Source of the DNA: Thermoplasmata archaeon
GTDB lineage: Archaea > Thermoplasmatota > Thermoplasmata > Thermoplasmatales > GCA-001856825
Length of the DNA: 51,493 nucleotides
Assembly (NCBI GenBank): GCA_021817415.1
Contig: JAKAUZ010000086.1
Coordinates: forward strand, 1 to 51,493
Direction: 5' to 3'
The number at the start of each line of letters is the position of its first letter. Positions within the stretch are counted from its first letter, which is position 1. The notes beneath the pieces are model-generated. The model saw nothing but the letters and a program-made list of their open reading frames with translations, was not told the origin of the DNA and made no database searches. Positions 1-8,551 of the stretch are shown here, in pieces. The position numbers and the translations under genes were made by a program.

Positions 1-1
1 A

Positions 2-49
2 CATCCAATAATTTCCGACGAAGTGATCATACCCGAATTTATCAGATGA
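2..49 (+). CDS. Possible 3' end of a truncated upstream gene
   Basis: Reading frame 2 is open from the window edge to a TGA at 47-49 and would encode a C-terminus of about 15 residues ending IIPEFIR. The composition (acidic and hydrophobic residues) is plausible for coding sequence, but the stretch is too short to assign. A shorter-looking alternative exists in frame 1, ending at the TGA at 58-60. This is an inference from an open frame only. Confidence 0.25.
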   Translation, partial: HPIISDEVIIPEFIR

Positions 50-264
50 AGACCCTCTGAGAATAAAAAAATCGTACGCAGTAGAGCCGATTGGATTCGG
101 GTGCGTAATGAATATTTTCACCAGTTTCCGCATTGCAACAGAAGTGTTATTCTGTTCAAAATATTTGTGCAGCGGTCAGCGAGAAAATTTTGAATTTATA
201 AGAGTAACTGCTAAGCCTGATTTCTATATCAATGTTTATTACCTTCTTCAGGTTAATTATAAGA

Positions 265-1101
265 ATGACAAGATATATAGAAGGAGCAATAGTCCTCTCT
301 TCCGGCCAAAAGGTGTTCAGAAGGTCCTGGATTGCGGACGAGGAAAAATTGAATGTACTGGGTATACATGGGTTTGTCGAACACTCTGGAAGGTATGATA
401 ACTTTGGGAAAAAACTCGCTGACAGTGGAATAACAGTTAACATGTTCGACCTGCGGGGTCATGGGAGAACTGCAACTAATAATGACCTCGGGGTAATTGG
501 AAATTTTGAAGATTTTGTTTCTGACAGCATTGATTATGCTACTATGCTGTCTGAAGAAAATGGGGGTAAACTCTTCCTTTATGGTCATAGTATGGGGGGG
601 TTGATTGTTTTGCACGTGCTCACAAGGAATGATAAACACATAATTGGGGCCATCACAAGTGGGCCATCCACAATTATGACAGTAAATCCATTAACGAAAT
701 TCTTGCTACTTTCTATGAATTCTGTTTCCCCGGGAAGGAAGGTCAAACTTCCAATAAGACCAGAGTATCTTTCCCATGATACATCAGTCGTTAAATCCTA
801 CATTTCTGACCCTCTCGTCTGTAAAAATCCATCTGTGAATTTAATTTATCAAATGTATATTGGGTCAAAATCTATATGGCCATCGCTCTCCAAGATTGGG
901 GTACCTATCCTGATGTTACATGGAGGTGATGACAGAATCGTCCCCCCTAAGGCGACACAAGAATCGTTCGAAAAAATTGGATCTGAGGATAAAAAAATTA
1001 GGATATTCAATGGAATGTTCCACGAAATTCACAACGAGGTGAATAAGGAAGAGGTTTATTCTGAAATAATTACGTGGCTTAAGGGGCATGAATCTAAGTG
1101 A
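265..1101 (+). CDS. Alpha/beta hydrolase, monoacylglycerol lipase / lysophospholipase type
   Basis: A 278-residue soluble serine hydrolase of the PldB/monoglyceride lipase-like alpha/beta family. It shows the oxyanion-hole segment HGFVEHSGRYD (35-45), the nucleophile elbow GHSMGG with Ser109, the acid HGGDDRIVP (probably Asp223) and the catalytic His253 in GMFHEIHNE. The order and spacing of the triad are normal and the length is typical. I chose the ATG at 265: a TATA-like TTTATTA lies about 25 nt upstream, and an in-frame ATG at 232 would add 11 residues unlike the family. The likely substrate is a monoacylglycerol or another carboxyl ester, acting in the cytoplasm; the exact substrate cannot be read. 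It is convergent with the methyltransferase that follows. Confidence 0.85.
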   Translation: MTRYIEGAIVLSSGQKVFRRSWIADEEKLNVLGIHGFVEHSGRYDNFGKKLADSGITVNMFDLRGHGRTATNNDLGVIGNFEDFVSDSIDYATMLSEENGGKLFLYGHSMGGLIVLHVLTRNDKHIIGAITSGPSTIMTVNPLTKFLLLSMNSVSPGRKVKLPIRPEYLSHDTSVVKSYISDPLVCKNPSVNLIYQMYIGSKSIWPSLSKIGVPILMLHGGDDRIVPPKATQESFEKIGSEDKKIRIFNGMFHEIHNEVNKEEVYSEIITWLKGHESK

Positions 1102-1176
1102 AAAAGGGATAGGTCTCAGATTATTGAAAATTTTATAATCGAAGTTAAACAGGCCAGAAGTAACTCAGATTTTTCG

Positions 1177-1929
1177 TCACCAGTTCTGTGCGGTCGCGAT
1201 CATTCTCTTTTTATCAAAGGTCATCTCCAGTGGGTCGAAACCACCCTTCCTTAGAAATTCGTCTGACATACTGCTCATAAATTTTCTGATTTGGACGTCT
1301 TCTGGCCCACCAATCTTTAATGGATAGAGCCATCTCTCGTAGCTATATCTTTCAGTGGTTTCTAACACATTGATGTTCTTGAACCCTGCTATGGACATAT
1401 ATCTCTTCCATTCGGTGATCTTGGGGGCGTATACGTGGCTTGTATCCCTGAGTATTTCAAACCTGTTTCTGACATCCTCGGAATCTTCCTCGTTCCTCAC
1501 CATGTCGACTATACCTATTTTGCCGCCGATCTTCAACAAGCGTCTGGCCTCTTTCAGGAATTCAATTTTATCAGGAAAATGATGCGCTGCCCTTCGGCAG
1601 GTGATGACATCAGCCGATCTATCGGTCAATGGTACATTCTCGACTCTACCAAGAATGAATTTTATATTTGTCAGTTTATTTTCCTCTGCCAGTTTCCTCG
1701 CTTGGTTTAACATTTCTGGAGTTGCGTCGATCGCATAAACAAGCTTGGCCCTTTTGGCAAGCTCTGCTGCAGTGAAACCTGTACCAGCTGCCATGTCAAT
1801 ACACGTTTCGTTTCCTTTAAGCGAAAGTTCCTCCATCAGTTGCTTTAAGTCACTTCCAGATTTGTGTGATTCGCTTTTTGAATATTCCACTGCGTGTTTG
1901 CCGAAGTGATCCTGAAAGTTCTTTTCCAT
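1177..1929 (-). CDS. Class I SAM-dependent methyltransferase (UbiE/COQ5-like)
   Basis: A 250-residue Rossmann-fold methyltransferase. Motif I is CIDMAAGTGFTAAELA (43-58), with D45 and the glycine loop. The ribose-binding acidic residue lies in VYAIDATPEML, and the motif II-III region GRVENVPLTDRSADVITCRRAAHHF resembles the UbiE/YcgJ group. The C-terminal part carries RYSYERWLYPLKIG and may form the substrate lid. The acceptor is unknown: quinones, sterol-like lipids, arsenite and small metabolites all occur in this superfamily. There is no arsenite-type cysteine triplet, so ArsM is unlikely. The start is supported by a TATA-like element on the reverse strand at 1943-1958, which fits a leaderless mRNA. 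Confidence 0.8.
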   Translation of the reverse strand: MEKNFQDHFGKHAVEYSKSESHKSGSDLKQLMEELSLKGNETCIDMAAGTGFTAAELAKRAKLVYAIDATPEMLNQARKLAEENKLTNIKFILGRVENVPLTDRSADVITCRRAAHHFPDKIEFLKEARRLLKIGGKIGIVDMVRNEEDSEDVRNRFEILRDTSHVYAPKITEWKRYMSIAGFKNINVLETTERYSYERWLYPLKIGGPEDVQIRKFMSSMSDEFLRKGGFDPLEMTFDKKRMIATAQNW

Positions 1930-1942
1930 AAAAGATAATCCC

Positions 1943-1958
1943 TATTTAATATATATAT
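1943..1958 (-). promoter_or_regulatory. TATA-box-like promoter of the methyltransferase
   Basis: On the reverse strand an A/T block reading ATATATATTAAATA lies 14-29 nt before the ATG at 1929. That is the spacing expected of an archaeal TATA box driving a leaderless transcript. No experimental support. Confidence 0.5.
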
Positions 1959-2230
1959 CTTAAGATTTTTAATCAGGTTTAAATAACTCCAAATTTTGAG
2001 GTACAAACTGGCTTACCAGGTGCAGGTTCTGGAATTCTCGGAAACTTGCCTCTTACCTTTGAGTTCCAAGATTTCGCCTGCAATCACCTTTTCTCCTTGT
2101 AATTCTTTAACGGATTGCGTTCCATCAGTGCTTGTAGTTGTAAACTAATGAATTCTCTCATAGGAGAGAAAACAAGAAAATGATTGAATACCAAATGCTG
2201 AAATTAAGTGGAATTATAGTCTGTTGAGAG
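1959..2230. other. Intergenic stretch with a short coding-like fragment
   Basis: This stretch lies between the methyltransferase promoter and the 3' end of the universal stress gene. On the reverse strand, 2144 down to a TAA at 2013-2015 is open for about 43 codons and reads like protein (for example GEKVIAGEILELKGK), but it has no ATG; an in-frame GTG is the only candidate start. It may be a gene remnant or chance. Nothing else was recognised. Confidence 0.3.
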
Positions 2231-2710
2231 CTATTTTATGATCAATACTGGAATCGTCGAATGCGTTACAACCGCATTTGACACACTCCCTAGCAATAGG
2301 CTCTTGAAACCTCCGAGCCCTCTTGATCCCATAACAATCAAGTCTGGTTTGATCTTCTTAGATTCCAGAAGAAGCGATTCCGCTACTGAAACAGTTCCCT
2401 CTGTAAAAATGATTCTGATTTTCACTTTTCGTTTTCTTGCGTTCTTTTTTAGTGGTTCATATTGCTTGGTTATGCTTTTCTTCTCAGCTGAGTAATATTC
2501 ATCCCAGTTGTAATATACTTCTCCTTCTCCATAACCCACAATCGGGTATACAACACAGTGAATAACGGTTATTTCAGAACCATATTTCTCCGCAATAGAG
2601 ATTGCTGCCTTCAGGGCAGAGATGGAGTGCTGTGATGCGTCGAATGCAACCACAATCCTCTTTGGCTGAAAATCAAGTCCCAATTCTTCTTTGTTGTCGT
2701 CACTTCTCAT
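2231..2710 (-). CDS. Universal stress protein, UspA family (ATP-binding type)
   Basis: A 159-residue single Usp domain. The N-terminal strand RIVVAFDASQHSISALKAA (18-36) contains the usual nucleotide-binding Asp24. The C-terminal motif G128-x2-G131-x9-G141-S142 (GSRGLGGFKS...GSVSNAVV) is intact, which marks the ATP-binding subgroup. A short lysine/arginine-rich helix sits at 87-97. Family members are soluble homodimers linked to stress survival; the specific role here is unknown. The gene stands alone, and a TATA-like AAATTTATAATT at 2731-2742 on the reverse strand suggests its own leaderless promoter. Confidence 0.9.
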   Translation of the reverse strand: MRSDDNKEELGLDFQPKRIVVAFDASQHSISALKAAISIAEKYGSEITVIHCVVYPIVGYGEGEVYYNWDEYYSAEKKSITKQYEPLKKNARKRKVKIRIIFTEGTVSVAESLLLESKKIKPDLIVMGSRGLGGFKSLLLGSVSNAVVTHSTIPVLIIK

Positions 2711-3274
2711 ATTGTTATAAGTGGATGGACAAATTTATAATTATTCATTTTCGGTTCCACAAACAATTACACCGGCAAATTTTTGGATATTCATGGAAAC
2801 TCCAGAGAAGTAGCTTCTCCAATGGTCATGGCACGCATTATCCAAATATAGTAGTGAACTTAAAATTATGTGCCTATCCCAACGAGACCTAAAATACATT
2901 GAGATATGGGCTAAGGTTGGACAGCTGGCTCATTAACTTTAAAGCGCCTGCATACTCATTAGAACATCCACTCTCGTAATATGCAGAGACATGCTTCCAG
3001 GTGCGTGAAATCTACTTCTTTTGCATTAGGGATTATTATTAGTTACATTGCGAATGACTGAAAATAATTCCATAAATCCAAGACAGGTCTCTATCTCCCT
3101 TCCGTTTTTGTCAATATATAATTAGTTAAAGGGAAGTTCCTTTTACCTATCATTTAAGAATAGCTGATGTATTCTACCTGCAACCCCATTTATTGGCCAA
3201 GCTGCATTCCATGGTAACTGAACCTACCTTTTCTTATCCAACTTTGATTTATCAGTGATAATTTGATTCATTCG

Positions 3275-3397
3275 TCAAGATATGCGTATAAATTCGTTCA
3301 ATTGAGGACAACATTTGAGATTGCAATGGCCCTGTAGATATGTATCAATCATCTCCTCGGCGTTTCCTTCCGAATTCTCCTTTGTTTCCCGAAGCAT
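3275..3397 (-). CDS. Possible small protein (40 aa), unrecognised
   Basis: ATG at 3397 to TGA at 3275-3277. The product begins MLRETKENSEGNAEEM and holds three cysteines in HCNLKCC near residue 25-30, a composition more protein-like than the surrounding frames. A TATA-like TTTATAAAA lies at 3447-3457 on the reverse strand, about 50 nt upstream. No homologue was recognised and no ribosome-binding site is obvious. Chance is quite possible. Confidence 0.2.
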   Translation of the reverse strand: MLRETKENSEGNAEEMIDTYLQGHCNLKCCPQLNEFIRIS

Positions 3398-3543
3398 AGA
3401 AATTAAAAATAATCCTCTGCCTATCAGTAATAATGATTTCAGTTTCAATTTTATAAATGCGGAAAGGTCCCCCGTATTTCAAAGATGTCAGTACCAACCA
3501 CTGTTTCAAGTGGAAAAATGAATTAATTTTTAATATATTGCGA

Positions 3544-3561
3544 GATTTTTTTCAAAAAATC
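3544..3561. promoter_or_regulatory. AT-rich perfect inverted repeat upstream of the permease
   Basis: GATTTTTT-TC-AAAAAATC is a perfect 8-bp stem with a 2-nt centre. The half-site AAAAAATC recurs at about 3580-3587, just before the TATA-like TTAAATAA of the permease. It could be an operator or a short hairpin; this is inference from symmetry only. Confidence 0.3.
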
Positions 3562-3634
3562 ACTCATTCAGTCCACTAAAAAATCGGAAATAGTTAAATA
3601 ACAGTAAATTCATAATCAAATTCGAGGTGTTCTC

Positions 3635-5557
3635 TTGACGACAGATAAACCAACAATGGAGACTGACCAAAGGATTGCCGCAGAATCCGACAAGAAACTA
3701 CGTAAAGCGCTGACATTCCAGGACCTCTTCTTCATGTCAATGGGGGGTATCATCGGTTCTGGATGGTTGTATGCCGTAGATAAAGGAGCTTACCTGGCAG
3801 GTCCCGGGGCCATTCTCTCATGGATTATTGGTGGGATTATAGTGCTCTTTATTGCACTTAACTATGCCGAAATTTCTGGTGCGATACCAAGAAGCGGCGC
3901 AATTGTGAGGTACCCCCATTTATCGCACGGTGGGTATACCGGTTTCATTCTAGGCTGGGCATATCTTCTCAGTGCTGTTACTGTCCCCACTATTGAGGCC
4001 GAAGCAGTGATAGGGTATGCAGCGGTGTACATTCCATCTCTGCTCACCCCAACGGGCGTACTTAGCGCGGTAGGAACTCTGCTTGCCATTATACTGATGG
4101 TAGCATTCTTTTTCCTCAACTATGTGGGTGTAAAATTCCTAGGACGTTTCAATACGGTAATCACATGGTGGAAATTTGTCCTTCCTGTCTTGACCTTCCT
4201 CTTTTTGCTAGGAGTATTCCACGTAAGCAACTTCACTCTGACAGATCCAAAAACAGGTATGAGCGGTTTTGCACCGCTTGGCTGGGCACCGGTATTTCTT
4301 GCAATACCCACTGGTGGAATAGTATTTGCATACTTAGGGTTTAGGCAGGCACTTGAATTTGGCGGTGAGGCAAAGAACCCGCAGAGAGATGTCCCCCGGG
4401 CAACGATTTATTCAGTACTAGCGGCAATGGGTATTTATACGGTACTGCAAATAGCATTCATCGGTGCAATAAGATGGGCAGCTGGTGGATACACCGTCGG
4501 TGACTGGGCAAGTCTTAGCGCGGGGCCTCTGCATACCGCTCCACTCTACAATGCTCTTGGGGAGACGGGTATCGCTGCATTCGCTGCGTTTGCTGTCCTT
4601 CTACTTGTTGATGCGTGGATCTCTCCTTCGGGTACTGGGTGGATTTATACAGGAACTGCGACAAGGACGTTTTACGGGCTGTCAGCCGATGGCTACCTTC
4701 CCAAGGGGCTCCTGAGAATAAGTGAAAAGACCAAAATACCTGTTTTTTCACTCATCGCAGCAGTAGTGGTTGGAATAATATTCCTTGCTCCTTTCCCGTC
4801 TTGGTATTTACTGGTCGGATTCATCTCAGGAACCACAGTGTTCACCTACATACTGGGTCCGCTGGCAGTTCATATTTTCAGAAGGACTGCGTCAAATATT
4901 AAGAGACCATTCAGGCTACCTGCTGCATGGCTTATTGCGCCACTGGGATTCGTAGGGGCTACCCTTATAGTGTACTGGTCAGGTTACGTCGGACTTTTCT
5001 ACATCTGGACTGCAATATTCCTGGGACTGCCAATTTTCTATCTGCTTTACGCACCAAGGAGAATGGGAATATCGTTCGGTCTCTCGACAGCACTTGGAAT
5101 AGTGCAATTCATTCTCATAGCCGTCATATCTTACCTAGGGTGGGTATGGACCAATATGAACTATCTAGTTAACGCAGTCGGGTCAGCGTTACCAGATTCT
5201 GTGATGATAAGAGGGTTCACTGAATACTTTGTTCTTCTGGTACTTGTACTGTACGTACCAGCACTCTTAACGCAAATTGTGGCAAAGAAGGAATCAAAAC
5301 AGGTCATGAAGGCTTCATACTGGTTGCTCACCGTGGCAGTATTTACATATGCGGTCTCGTTTTTCAGCGTATTTGGCCCCCTCCAGAAACCAATCTTAGC
5401 GTTCCCCTGGGATAATGTCATCATCATAATTGGAATGATGCTTCTTTATGGCTGGGGTGTTATATCAGGCTACCGTACCGAGGACATCCAGGAACTCCAG
5501 GAACTTGAGGGTATCGGAACCGCTGAAGAATCTCCATCTGAAGTGGGCACGCAATAG
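3635..5557 (+). CDS. APC-family amino acid/polyamine permease
   Basis: A 640-residue polytopic membrane transporter. The TM1 signature GGIIGSGWLYA (37-47) contains the unwound G-S-G substrate-binding segment typical of the APC superfamily. It is followed by many hydrophobic helices and the conserved loop LEFGGEAKNPQRDVPRA. At about 640 residues it is longer than the usual 450-500, with extra hydrophobic segments in the C-terminal third, so 13-14 spans are likely rather than 12. It probably imports amino acids into the cytoplasm by secondary transport; the substrate cannot be assigned. The start is TTG at 3635 with GAGGTG at 3623-3628 as ribosome-binding site. The gene is monocistronic, with T-runs immediately after the stop. 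Confidence 0.9.
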   Translation: MTTDKPTMETDQRIAAESDKKLRKALTFQDLFFMSMGGIIGSGWLYAVDKGAYLAGPGAILSWIIGGIIVLFIALNYAEISGAIPRSGAIVRYPHLSHGGYTGFILGWAYLLSAVTVPTIEAEAVIGYAAVYIPSLLTPTGVLSAVGTLLAIILMVAFFFLNYVGVKFLGRFNTVITWWKFVLPVLTFLFLLGVFHVSNFTLTDPKTGMSGFAPLGWAPVFLAIPTGGIVFAYLGFRQALEFGGEAKNPQRDVPRATIYSVLAAMGIYTVLQIAFIGAIRWAAGGYTVGDWASLSAGPLHTAPLYNALGETGIAAFAAFAVLLLVDAWISPSGTGWIYTGTATRTFYGLSADGYLPKGLLRISEKTKIPVFSLIAAVVVGIIFLAPFPSWYLLVGFISGTTVFTYILGPLAVHIFRRTASNIKRPFRLPAAWLIAPLGFVGATLIVYWSGYVGLFYIWTAIFLGLPIFYLLYAPRRMGISFGLSTALGIVQFILIAVISYLGWVWTNMNYLVNAVGSALPDSVMIRGFTEYFVLLVLVLYVPALLTQIVAKKESKQVMKASYWLLTVAVFTYAVSFFSVFGPLQKPILAFPWDNVIIIIGMMLLYGWGVISGYRTEDIQELQELEGIGTAEESPSEVGTQ

Positions 5558-5558
5558 T

Positions 5559-5595
5559 ATTTTTGTATTTTTTAATTTTTACTCCTTTTTATTAC
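5559..5595 (+). terminator. T-rich transcription terminator after the permease
   Basis: Several runs of T (TTTTT, TTTTTT, TTTTT, TTTTT) follow the TAG stop within about 40 nt. Oligo-T tracts terminate transcription in archaea without needing a hairpin. Confidence 0.55.
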
Positions 5596-6265
5596 TAACC
5601 ACCTTTCTCTTTAAGCGTTAGAGTTGTAGACTTTTGATAGCGTCTAATAAGACGCCGAACTTTGCTCTCCCTCCTTACACCACTTCATTAGGTTAAATCT
5701 ATAGATTTCTGGCAAAATTAACCAAAAAGGTCTCCAGTACCCCATGTACTTTCTCAAGTTTAGCCAGAATAATGATTTTTCTTTAACCTGATATTTTTGC
5801 CAATGAATTTGGTGAATTATGGCCGGGGGGAGGTGCAGGTGGTTCAAGAATCGCGGTAACAAGTTTGCGAGAATGTTCTTAGCAATAGCAAATGCGTATC
5901 TTGCTGAAAGTGAAGTAATGTCTTCCTACAAGGAACAGTCGGAGATAGAATGTTCCTTAAGGACCGTGGAATCATTCCCGGAGATATTGCCCGTGTACCA
6001 TGTAAAATCGGAGAAGATGAGGACGCATGTGTTCGTACGCAGTCTCTCTCATTTATTACATCAAGGCTCAAGGTGCGAAAACCGGGAAGAGGATATCTGT
6101 AAAATCTGGTTTTCCTTCATATTTGAGAGTTACCCAATAGTGCTCTAGATAGGGTACGGTAAACATGGGATCGGAATCGGAAACACCTGCAGGGGTACTG
6201 AAACAGTCAAATACAGATAAGTATTGTGTTCAACCAAATTACTAAGTGCGAAAATCAAGTTTTAA
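5596..6265. other. Gene-poor gap holding a probable decayed gene
   Basis: There is no intact gene between the permease and tRNA-Val. Segments 5787-6102 look like the frameshifted remains of a protein-coding gene (see the pseudogene entry). The rest (5596-5786 and 6103-6265) shows no recognisable structure. Confidence 0.5.
5787..6102 (+). pseudogene. Probable frameshifted gene remnant
   Basis: Protein-like segments occur in successive frames on the + strand. One frame gives FGELWPGGGAGGSRIAVT (about 5805-5858). A second gives FARMFLAIANAYLAESE (about 5864-5914). A third gives GDRMFLKDRGIIPGDIARVP (about 5941-6000) and runs on to a TAA at 6100-6102, ending RKPGRGYL. Each is far more protein-like than its flanks, but stops and frame shifts separate them and there is no single start. 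The glycine-rich GGSR segment weakly recalls molybdopterin hydroxylase large subunits, which is a guess. Assignment as a pseudogene is inference. Confidence 0.4.
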
Positions 6266-6338
6266 TGGGCTCGGCCGGATTCGAACCGGCGATCTCCTCC
6301 GTGTCAGGGAGACGTCATAGCCGCTAGACCACGAGCCC
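6266..6338 (-). tRNA. tRNA-Val (anticodon GAC)
   Basis: The reverse strand folds as a 73-nt cloverleaf. The acceptor GGGCTCG pairs with CGAGCCC plus discriminator A. The D arm is GTCTAGCGGCTATGAC. The anticodon stem TCTCC/GGAGG encloses loop CTGACAC with anticodon GAC. The T arm GCCGG-TTCGAAT-CCGGC is standard. No CCA is encoded and there is no intron. It reads valine codons GUC/GUU. It lies 42 nt downstream of the LigB-type gene on the same strand. Confidence 0.95.
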
Positions 6339-6380
6339 TACCACGGAATAGTGAGAAGATAATAATACTTTGCTTCTTCC

Positions 6381-7151
6381 TCAAGAACCTTTTGCGAGCA
6401 GCATCCCGAAGTAATCCTGGACATAATAATACTCAAAACTTGTTTTTCTACCCGCTTCGTCGGTGAACCCATAGAATGAAAGCATATTCCAATAACTATC
6501 TGGCTTAGCAGTCTCTATTATTTCATCATTTATTCCTTTCAGATCAATAAAATTGCCCGTAGAAATTGCATCAATGACCATTTTGTCATAATGTGAAGCG
6601 TTGGAACTGTACCCGTAGGGGCCAGCAGCATTGTGGGTATGTGCCTGATCTGCACTGAATATTACTGTGATCTTATATGGCATCATTTCAACCGAATGGT
6701 ATAATTCTCTCCCAAACGAGACCAGGTCATCCCGCGGGCCGTCCCTCCATTGACCCAGCAGACTTATTTTTCTTTTCCTGAAGAATGAAAGTGGAATGAG
6801 CGCTCCGAAATCAAGTGGGAAAACAGATAATGGACCGCTTGAAGTGACAAAGTTGACCTCCTCCACATTCTTGCAGCTAGATATAATCCGCTGGTTAAGG
6901 AGGCTGTCAGATTCAAACGTCCTTTTCAGTAGTTTATTCCCGATTCTGTAGCTCCCACTCAGATGCTCTGTATTGATCAATGGAATGTGGTGTTTCAGGC
7001 GAAGCGAGTGGGGGCTGATTATTGCAATTGAGTCCGAGGCATCATCTTTGATGAGACCGATTATCCTGTCGTGCATAATGCTGCTTTCGCGGTTTGGTCT
7101 GGAGATTATCTCATCACCATGCGGAATCACGTAAACGTTTTCCAAAGTCAT
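6381..7151 (-). CDS. LigB/MEMO-type extradiol dioxygenase superfamily protein
   Basis: A 256-residue protein of the class III extradiol dioxygenase subunit B fold, close to archaeal 'DODA-type' proteins. The metal-site histidines are in IPHGDE (His11) and SPHSLR (His48), with the conserved late segment FSADQAHTHNAAGPYGY (165-181, Asp168, His171, His173). The fold binds non-haem iron and opens aromatic diols in LigB enzymes, while MEMO1 relatives have other roles. No substrate can be assigned. It is the last gene of a tight operon, 1 nt after nreA. Confidence 0.8.
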   Translation of the reverse strand: MTLENVYVIPHGDEIISRPNRESSIMHDRIIGLIKDDASDSIAIISPHSLRLKHHIPLINTEHLSGSYRIGNKLLKRTFESDSLLNQRIISSCKNVEEVNFVTSSGPLSVFPLDFGALIPLSFFRKRKISLLGQWRDGPRDDLVSFGRELYHSVEMMPYKITVIFSADQAHTHNAAGPYGYSSNASHYDKMVIDAISTGNFIDLKGINDEIIETAKPDSYWNMLSFYGFTDEAGRKTSFEYYYVQDYFGMLLAKGS

Positions 7152-7152
7152 G

Positions 7153-8376
7153 TCAAACCCCGTATTCTGCCAGTTTTGTCTGATTCTTAATCATTCTGTA
7201 CGTTCTGGAGAACTGTCTTACATCAAGAGCCTTTCTCTCCTTCACGATGGAGAAATACCTCTCGATATCTTCAAGGACGACCTCATGCTGTAGCGCTTTT
7301 CTGATGTTCTCCCTTACCTGCCAGACTCCAAGTGGGATTGTATATTCACCATCTATGAACCTCGTGACAATTATTCTTCCAATTTTCCCCTTCCTCTTCA
7401 GGTGATCTAGAATCACTAATTTAGCAGCGAAGAAGGAACCACCGATCTTCGGTTCCCTGACAAACCTTTTCCAGTCCTCGTAGTCTCCCTCAGTTGAACT
7501 CCCCCTGACCCCAGTCCATATTGACCCATTGTTCCATGATTCGATAACCTCGAAGGAATATGGGCCTGGGCTGATGAGGATATAATACTCATTACCTATG
7601 TTTCTGTAATGGTAGAATAGATTTGCTTCAACAGTTTCAGCGCCTTTCAGCTCTGAAAATATGCCGTTTGAAATTATGGTGTCTGTGGCCGTAATCGCCC
7701 ATCTTGTTGGCACAATCCTGCGTCCCTTCTCTTTACCTAGCATCCCTGCTGAAAGCATCTTCTCTATGGTGTAGAGGGAGGTGGAGTCATAGAGGAGTAA
7801 AACGCTTTCCGACGCCTTGATGTCGGTGTCATAATACATTCGCTCAATAGTGGAATTTGAGGAGGAGCTTTCGTGGTCAAAAGACCGTATATAGCCACCG
7901 GGTCCAAATGGTTGGGTTTCCGGTGATATATCCAGCTTTTTTTCCGGGCTTGAGTAGAGCATGGACGATTCAACAGGTCTGGATGATAAAAGTAGATCGT
8001 GAACTTCAGAAAGGTAGTTACCGGGAGAAACCGCCTCCTTTACAGGGATCAGTTTATAACCTCTGTACAGTGAGAATCTCATTCTGGATATCTCTTCTAT
8101 TTTTAGGCCGACCCACTTGTCCGGCCTCTCAAATATTTCAGTATTCCCGGTTACCGGAGGTACAGCAGGTCCTATTCTCACCTTTGGATAACCGAAAGAG
8201 CCGACAAATATAGACGGAGGGCTACTCCCAGATATACTTCTGGTATCTAGGATCAGGTTCGCAGAAGCATAATACTTGGTGACAATGGGACAGGAATTTT
8301 TTCCGCAAAGTAGCTTGTTACCCTTGCATCGCACGCAAAGAGCTGCCGGTATATTCGCTATGTCGTCAAAATTCAT
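7153..8376 (-). CDS. nreA: NreA-type archaeal DNA repair protein (DUF650/651)
   Basis: A 407-residue member of the archaeal Nre family. The N-terminus has a four-cysteine zinc site (Cys14, Cys17, Cys24, Cys29 in CVRC...CGKNSC). The family core follows with SGSSPPSIFVGSFGYP and KVRIGPAVPP (about 50-74) and ERPDKWVGL with IEEISRMRFSLYRG. The extreme C-terminus QTKLAEY (399-405) fits a PCNA-interacting (PIP) motif, QxxLxxY, as described for this family. Work on haloarchaeal NreA links it to repair of crosslink or alkylation-type damage together with PCNA. Its ATG overlaps the stop of the zinc-protein gene (ATGA), so translation is probably coupled. Confidence 0.9.
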   Translation of the reverse strand: MNFDDIANIPAALCVRCKGNKLLCGKNSCPIVTKYYASANLILDTRSISGSSPPSIFVGSFGYPKVRIGPAVPPVTGNTEIFERPDKWVGLKIEEISRMRFSLYRGYKLIPVKEAVSPGNYLSEVHDLLLSSRPVESSMLYSSPEKKLDISPETQPFGPGGYIRSFDHESSSSNSTIERMYYDTDIKASESVLLLYDSTSLYTIEKMLSAGMLGKEKGRRIVPTRWAITATDTIISNGIFSELKGAETVEANLFYHYRNIGNEYYILISPGPYSFEVIESWNNGSIWTGVRGSSTEGDYEDWKRFVREPKIGGSFFAAKLVILDHLKRKGKIGRIIVTRFIDGEYTIPLGVWQVRENIRKALQHEVVLEDIERYFSIVKERKALDVRQFSRTYRMIKNQTKLAEYGV

Positions 8377-8549
8377 GTTTTTGGAGGCAGCAGGTTAGGA
8401 ATCCCTTCCTCTATCGGATACCTATTTCCACATTTTTGACAGGTGAGGATACCAGAAGTAATTTCACCGTTTTCTTCCTTCTCGTCACTGAGCGTCAGAT
8501 CCCCTTTGCAGACAGGACAACAAATGAGATCCAGAAGATTCCTGTACAT
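8373..8549 (-). CDS. Trm112-like small zinc protein, candidate methyltransferase activator
   Basis: A 58-residue protein beginning MYRNLLDLICCPVCKGDL. It has two CxxC knuckles (Cys11/Cys14 and Cys37/Cys40) and the typical ending YPIEEGIPNLLP of the Trm112/UPF0434 family. Trm112 proteins bind and activate class I methyltransferases that modify tRNA, rRNA or release factors. I prefer the ATG at 8549 because it matches the family N-terminus; an upstream ATG at 8582 would overlap the preceding gene. It sits 2 nt after a UbiE/MenG-like methyltransferase and overlaps nreA by 4 nt, so co-production with a methyltransferase is built in. Confidence 0.85.
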   Translation of the reverse strand: MYRNLLDLICCPVCKGDLTLSDEKEENGEITSGILTCQKCGNRYPIEEGIPNLLPPKT

Positions 8550-8551
8550 GT

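Larger units (their letters stand above)
2711..3634. other. Long intergenic region (about 920 bp), no convincing gene
   Basis: All frames are broken by stops, and the longest open stretches have poor composition. It contains the usp promoter (2731-2742), one weak 40-codon reverse-strand reading frame (3275-3397), a perfect AT-rich inverted repeat (3544-3561) and the promoter region of the APC permease (TATA-like TTAAATAA around 3594-3601). No tRNA, rRNA or recognisable stable RNA was seen. It is unusually long for this compact window. Confidence 0.6.

Noticed and set aside
156-639. Reverse-strand frames under the alpha/beta hydrolase
   Set aside because: They mirror the clear hydrolase gene and lack their own motifs.
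3315-3521. A 68-codon + strand frame in the long gap
   Set aside because: Composition is unlike protein, no ribosome-binding site or promoter fits, and no family was recognised.
5819-6148. A 109-codon + strand frame as an intact gene
   Set aside because: Only its first third looks protein-like; the coding character moves to other frames, so a broken gene is more likely.
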